NCBI GenBank assembly: GCA_019690055.1
Contig: JADGGF010000191.1
Span: 1-7,992, forward strand
Direction of reading: 5' to 3'
Source: Micromonosporaceae bacterium
GTDB lineage: Bacteria; Actinomycetota; Actinomycetes; Mycobacteriales; Micromonosporaceae
DNA: 7,992 nucleotides
A program made the position numbers and the translations under genes. Shown here piece after piece: positions 7,401 to 7,992 of the stretch. The notes under the pieces are model-generated. The model was not told the DNA's origin, did no database searches, and was given only the letters and a program-made list of their open reading frames with translations. Every line of letters begins with the position of its first letter. Position 1 is the first letter of the stretch.

Positions 7401-7915
7401 GCATGACGACCGACGAGGGCTCCGGGGTCGCCACCGAAGCTCAGGTGACGATCACCGGCGGCAACGCGGCCGGCGTCGGCCAGTTCACGGCGACCTGTGC
7501 CGGGGCGGTCGACCGGGCCGGCAACGTGGCCGCGCCGGTCTCGGTGACCTACACCGTGGCGTACGTCTTCACCGGGTTCGACTCGCCGGTGAGCAACGGC
7601 GGTGTGCTCAACAAGGCCAACGCGGGCCAGAACATCCCGATCAAGTGGCGTCTCACGACGGCCTCCGGCGCACCGGTGACGAACCTCACCACGGCGGAGA
7701 TCACGGTCACCCTGCTCGACTGCACGAGCGGTCGGGGGGTCGACGAGATCGAGGAGTACGCGGCCAGCGCTTCGGGCCTGCAGAACAAGGGTGACGGGTA
7801 CTACCAGGTGAACTGGAAGACGCCCAAGACCTACGCGGGTTCCTGCCGGACGCTCTCCGTCGATCTCGGGGAGGGACCAGCGATCACGCACACGGCGTCG
7901 TTCCAATTCAAGTAA
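1358..7915 (+). CDS. Giant secreted multidomain protein (2185 aa): propeller, FN3, Cpd-reg/Ig-like chain, helical block, PxKF C-terminus
   Basis: An uninterrupted 2185-codon frame runs from ATG 1358 to TAA 7913-7915, preceded by AAAGGAA. By residue it contains: signal peptide 1-38; PD40/TolB-like propeller about 47-432; two FN3-like domains about 453-541 and 544-630; a beta domain about 631-730; carboxypeptidase-regulatory-like domains about 735-998 and 1095-1174; further Ig-like stretches about 1175-1485; a Pro-rich turn (near 1487-1500); a mixed region to about 1600; a hydrophobic helical block 1600-1740; an acidic linker 1745-1756; an IYDPSG beta domain 1777-1873; a Big_5-like domain about 1875-1985; an Ig-like domain 1991-2068; and a PxKF-type end 2069-2185. 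I recognise no hydrolase, protease or glycosidase motif, no LPXTG motif and no SLH domain, so how it is held at the surface is unknown. All nine cysteines lie downstream of residue 1060, and eight form domain-local pairs. A surface binding, adhesion or scaffold role is inference. The secreted modular nature is well supported; the biological function is unknown. Confidence 0.93.
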   Translation: MRVQLGPPRRALKALATIVAGAVFSQAAAVPMATPAWAATNPLPRAYQVDSVVEVPDVVDAGWDLLALSADGGTAVHLAPRGDDLPVLVATTLSTGAQEVVGLDLDNEPVPQVVDAAVSADGRMVAFLAAGANAAELHLPADADPNIRWAIFVRDRLTRATTWVRTPDLGVAASLHRLNGIALSADGTRLASAISLPLPEYGGVSPEGVLVATLAANEPPQTRVIGPGDLVAPGEDPATAEPRVKDVALSGDGTVVAVNAAGNNDPVLLRFNAATGERLPGDRALTLAQATAWRPNLDHTGRRTALGGAAGVVIADLAAGPSADVTLSALRTAPFVSGDLDMSFVEVATEAAISADGSTVKFVWAGALWTQPAQAGTPAVLASPGLDGRIADPTGSEVLMYPDAVVSPAMSADGTVLAFLSGSTAFVAPRTEEPPTDETQPSHLYRSVPADLPGPTWPDGAALTTEAGTTTVAVSWPAASGTTASYDVTVNGEVAATVAAPATQVVLSQLTPGSTVDIGVVARDANGRASAALTATVTLLTDAPPGDAPLAAIAGPGARVHLQWDASTVSGLTGYRVLRNGTTLVDLAADLTSYDDTAVAADTDYEYSIAALRGDEQLQLTRAVQVRTAKLIVTEAASHLPQIGTTPYVAVGRDVTLAILGSPGFTGTAELTVRTANEASTMVHVELAEQQAGQYTGAWTIAEGTVEIVAGTLRLADGAGGSEDRPIAGLPARVGGLLRGHVDAPEGDADGVRVQLWSDSTNMGGLRQLTGDADIEIPVLPATDYLLTSVRSDGKPATEPRTVAVGQGEIVTVDLAPSLPASVTVTVVDAEGRFVPNARLTVTGDGTPQATVTDINGRASITGLDAGSTTTVTTDLPAAFLVSRGILSQPTATVRLRPGDNTVQLSAVALPKVRLSGVTRTEGGDPVRADIDVIQDLHGMSVNFRTRSAADGTWETEVYAGLDTPTRIQARGIVGGSAEAELTVGDAAPEAVLLDLPKVLNRFRVTPTVRVKMLDAELTELPLDWRNAVHFGARLSWPGGESAVDEHVSVRATEGTTLRLCVDGKESGLPAGCTEAVLGTDTEVPMAVTLVEQARFTAHIVDASGVPVSGSMTVSVNDLEGKPQRKTTMNGPDVSISVPTAGKYILVIGTGTGSVQRVVEATAGHITTLGTLTLTKSSIVDGSKSGITAVTDSVLPGGLAQLRAEIHYREPNVAGTARLTLPAGVTVPEDGVLLDGEVVPFTIEAGPANVLVVALPTTQARTLQVFARAPETAGAQLPFSLSVTAGSASELVGTATVLCGYISLTASTASNTGRVPVSGRAPAGATVVVRERGVEVARAVAGPGGLWQALIDLGTDGDEARHHLLQAEAEVSGVLLQSTSVDVVVDPHAAVLLTVTMSQQGGRHVTFAATDGVARFPFTFVPNTPLVVTARFSGPVTDVRAQVADRIGTMQPVPGQPDTWQTTLALGFDDLGDLSVTFTPVVERPILPVPPMPTESLVDPDDVTLQEPEIDGASVSQTFTAPVPALGPQARVTGQLVVTKLDDYRPSAADLARAKASGVYAYEVDLSATPRDQVRRTGNLTVAASAVVDLATLHAGPETPLTQSLGAVGFFAGPARAVFFWSFQFVTNADSFWSAGSEFVIDGKYAAIAKLQQMALACADTARSNYYHGRVELLMQAAAAMDVFGPSYTMAGLLLGPETFGLATIAIWGIGWGMGKYMEYRMNSDIDRIKGEMMSDPECQYHSGNPENPEDPEDPDSSDNPGLDRKDWQDPTADPTWIYDPSGVVYEGTADRPVTGVTATLLTAPTADGPWTVWHAEDFGQTNPLVTDEVGHYGWDVPEGWWKVVYTKDGYLTAESRVLRVLPPHTDVDVNLVRASLATVERVDVDGDGLTITFDQPMRAGQVLGGLLTVTTTDGAPVGGQWAAVAAQPAPAGHPYAGEPLATAFRFTGERHRGEVVVTVDPSTQDHVGRAVLDGVQQTVAVDWTGPDSVAPQVSVTGVAPSAIYSLGAVPTAGCMTTDEGSGVATEAQVTITGGNAAGVGQFTATCAGAVDRAGNVAAPVSVTYTVAYVFTGFDSPVSNGGVLNKANAGQNIPIKWRLTTASGAPVTNLTTAEITVTLLDCTSGRGVDEIEEYAASASGLQNKGDGYYQVNWKTPKTYAGSCRTLSVDLGEGPAITHTASFQFK
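1496..2653 (+). other. N-terminal PD40/TolB-like beta-propeller region
   Basis: Residues about 47-432 carry six S-A/G-D-G turns, each before or within a beta-strand: S69, S119, S184, S250, S354 and S411. Typical surroundings are VSADGRMVAFLA and MSADGTVLAFLSG. This spacing and the 'xSxDGxxVAF' pattern are characteristic of PD40/WD40-like blades found in TolB and in many secreted actinobacterial proteins. The 104-residue gap between S250 and S354 leaves room for one degenerate blade (DHTGRRTALGG), so a six- or seven-bladed propeller is likely. Such propellers usually bind ligands or proteins; the ligand here is unknown. Confidence 0.75.
2714..2980 (+). other. Fibronectin type III-like domain 1
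   Basis: Residues about 453-541. The pattern VAVSWPAASGTTASYDVTVNG, followed by the L-T-P-G-S-T-V-D-I-G-V-V-A-R-D-A-N-G-R-A-S run, is the classic FN3 core: Trp in strand B, Tyr in strand C, and the 'L-x-P-G-T' turn before strand F. FN3 domains in secreted bacterial proteins act as spacers or binding modules. Confidence 0.8.
2987..3247 (+). other. Fibronectin type III-like domain 2
   Basis: Residues about 544-630, directly after domain 1. VHLQWDAS with GLTGYRVLRNGTTL and TSYDDTAVAADTDYEYSIAAL gives the usual FN3 signature (W in strand B, Y-R-V-L-R-x-G in strand C, D-T-x-Y-x-Y in strand F). The form is that common in secreted actinobacterial proteins. It differs from domain 1 in sequence, so this is not a recent duplication. 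Confidence 0.82.
3560..4351 (+). other. Chain of carboxypeptidase-regulatory/CnaB-like beta domains
   Basis: Residues about 735-998 divide into three similar-length units: about 736-817, 820-911 and 913-998. Each begins with a strand of the type G-x-V-x-x-x-x-G (GHVDAPEG, TVVDAEGRFVPNARLTV, LSGVTRTEGGDPVRADI). Units 2 and 3 also have an 'x-T-D-x-N/D-G-x' or 'A-D-G-T-W' turn, as in VTDINGRASITGLDAG. Such prealbumin-like folds serve as stalk or spacer domains in surface proteins. Boundaries are approximate, and I see no convincing Lys-Asn isopeptide signature. Confidence 0.6.
4640..4879 (+). other. Further carboxypeptidase-regulatory-like beta domain
   Basis: Residues about 1095-1174 start with RFTAHIVDASGVPVSGSMTV, contain ISVPTAGKYILVIGTGTG, and end with GTLTL. 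This is the same strand-turn pattern as the earlier chain. It is separated from that chain by a region of about 95 residues with the close cysteine pair C1061/C1073, probably another small beta domain with a disulfide loop. Confidence 0.55.
6155..6577 (+). other. Hydrophobic, aromatic-rich helical block of unknown family
   Basis: Residues about 1600-1740 differ sharply from the beta-rich domains on both sides. FFAGPARAVFFWSFQF (1609-1624) is aromatic and apolar. IAKLQQMALACADTARSNYYHGRVELLMQAAAAMDVF reads as amphipathic helices. MAGLLLGPETFGLATIAIWGIGWGMGKYM (1690-1718) is hydrophobic enough to be a membrane-type or buried helix pair, with helix-breaking Pro and Gly. A charged helix (MNSDIDRIKGEMMSDPEC) ends it. 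C1658 and C1739 bracket the second half and could form a disulfide. I do not recognise a named domain. Confidence 0.6.
6590..6625 (+). repeat. Imperfect 9-nt tandem repeat encoding NPE/DPE linker
   Basis: Four consecutive 9-base units (aacccggag, aatccagag, gatccagag, gacccagac) encode N-P-E, N-P-E, D-P-E, D-P-D at residues 1745-1756, followed by S-S-D-N-P-G. It is an acidic, Pro-rich flexible linker between the helical block and the C-terminal beta domains. The repetitive DNA makes copy-number variation between strains likely. It also has more A and T than the rest of the gene. Confidence 0.85.
6686..6976 (+). other. 'IYDPSG' beta domain
   Basis: Residues about 1777-1873. The strongly patterned run W-I-Y-D-P-S-G-V-V-Y-E-G is followed by GVTATLLTA, FGQTNPLVTDEVGHYGWDVPEGWWKVVYTKDGYLT and VLPPHTDVDVNL. 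The G-x-Y-x-W-D-V-P-E-G-W-W-K-V-x-Y core and T-D-x-x-G turn are those of a carboxypeptidase-regulatory-like fold. From memory, very similar IYDPSG-type modules occur in other large secreted bacterial proteins, including Gram-positive surface proteins. This is unverified here. Confidence 0.65.
6980..7312 (+). other. Big_5/SbsA-like Ig domain
   Basis: Residues about 1875-1985. ERVDVDGDGLTITFDQPMRAGQVL matches the 'x-x-I-T-F-D-Q-P-M' strand typical of Big_5 (SbsA-type) Ig-like domains. It is followed by TAFRFTGERHRGEVVVTVDPSTQDHVGRAV, which resembles the usual end of that fold. Residues 1884-1895 also fit the spacing of a D-x-D-x-D-G calcium loop (see findings). Confidence 0.65.
7328..7561 (+). 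other. Ig-like domain with two cysteines, preceding PxKF end
   Basis: Residues about 1991-2068 carry C2015 and C2047. GQFTATCAGAVDRAGNVAAPVSVTYTV has the 'A-x-D-x-A-G-N' turn common in HYR/Big-type Ig-like repeats of secreted actinobacterial proteins. The cysteines are 32 residues apart in probable facing strands, which is compatible with a disulfide. Confidence 0.65.
7562..7912 (+). other. C-terminal PxKF-type domain (PIKW variant)
   Basis: Residues 2069-2185 begin YVFTGFDSPVSN, followed by VLNKANAGQNIPIKWRL, and end at FQFK just before the stop. This is the pattern of PxKF domains at the C-termini of secreted bacterial proteins: Y-x-F-x-G-F-x-x-P-V, then A-G-x-x-x-P-x-K-F, then W-K-T-x-K-x-x-A-G-x-C-R, ending F-x-F-K. 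Here the name-giving PxKF reads P-I-K-W (2094-2097). C2122 and C2163 are the expected conserved pair. The precise function of the domain is not known to me. Confidence 0.85.
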
Positions 7916-7931
7916 GTCCTGACGCCTGGGC

Positions 7932-7967
7932 CGGTGCCCCGCTCACGATGACGTGGGCGGGGCACCG
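7932..7967 (+). terminator. Strong hairpin terminator after the giant gene
   Basis: CGGTGCCCCGC (7932-7942) and GCGGGGCACCG (7957-7967) form a perfect 11-bp stem. It continues inward through a T-G wobble (7943/7956) and four more pairs (7944-7947 with 7952-7955) to the tetraloop ATGA. The result is a 16-bp hairpin starting 16 bases after TAA. There is no T-tract, as is common for actinobacterial intrinsic terminators. The last 25 bases of the window (7968-7992) hold nothing recognisable. Confidence 0.88.
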
Positions 7968-7992
7968 CGGGTCAAGCAAACAGACGGCGCAA

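Overview
The window is high-GC DNA with strong G/C preference at third codon positions and the gene style of an actinomycete. A Micromonospora/Actinoplanes-like organism is plausible, but nothing here fixes the genus. Both genes are on the plus strand. I see no tRNA, rRNA, CRISPR array, transposase, integrase or attachment site.

Layout. (1) Positions 1-1212 are the C-terminal part of an MMPL (RND-superfamily) membrane transporter whose start lies upstream of the window. (2) Positions 1213-1357 are an intergenic gap with several compact inverted repeats, including two perfect 7-bp hairpins in tandem, followed by a good ribosome binding site. (3) Positions 1358-7915 are one uninterrupted 2185-codon gene for a giant secreted modular protein. 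Its parts in order are: signal peptide, PD40/TolB-like beta-propeller, two fibronectin type III-like domains, a long chain of carboxypeptidase-regulatory/Ig-like beta domains, a hydrophobic aromatic-rich helical block, an acidic Asn/Asp-Pro-Glu linker, an 'IYDPSG' beta domain, a Big_5-like domain, an Ig-like domain with two Cys, and a C-terminal PxKF-type domain. (4) A 16-bp hairpin at 7932-7967 closes the gene, and the last 25 bases hold nothing recognisable.

The two genes are probably separate transcription units, since a structured 145-bp gap lies between them, though read-through cannot be excluded. The transporter acts in the membrane, and the giant protein is exported to the cell surface or medium. 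No functional link is demonstrated. I recognise no catalytic domain in the giant protein; adhesion, binding or a structural surface role is inference from domain types.

No clearly new system is proven here. The parts most worth a second look are the helical block inside the otherwise beta-rich secreted protein, the structured leader, and the domain-local pairing of the nine cysteines.
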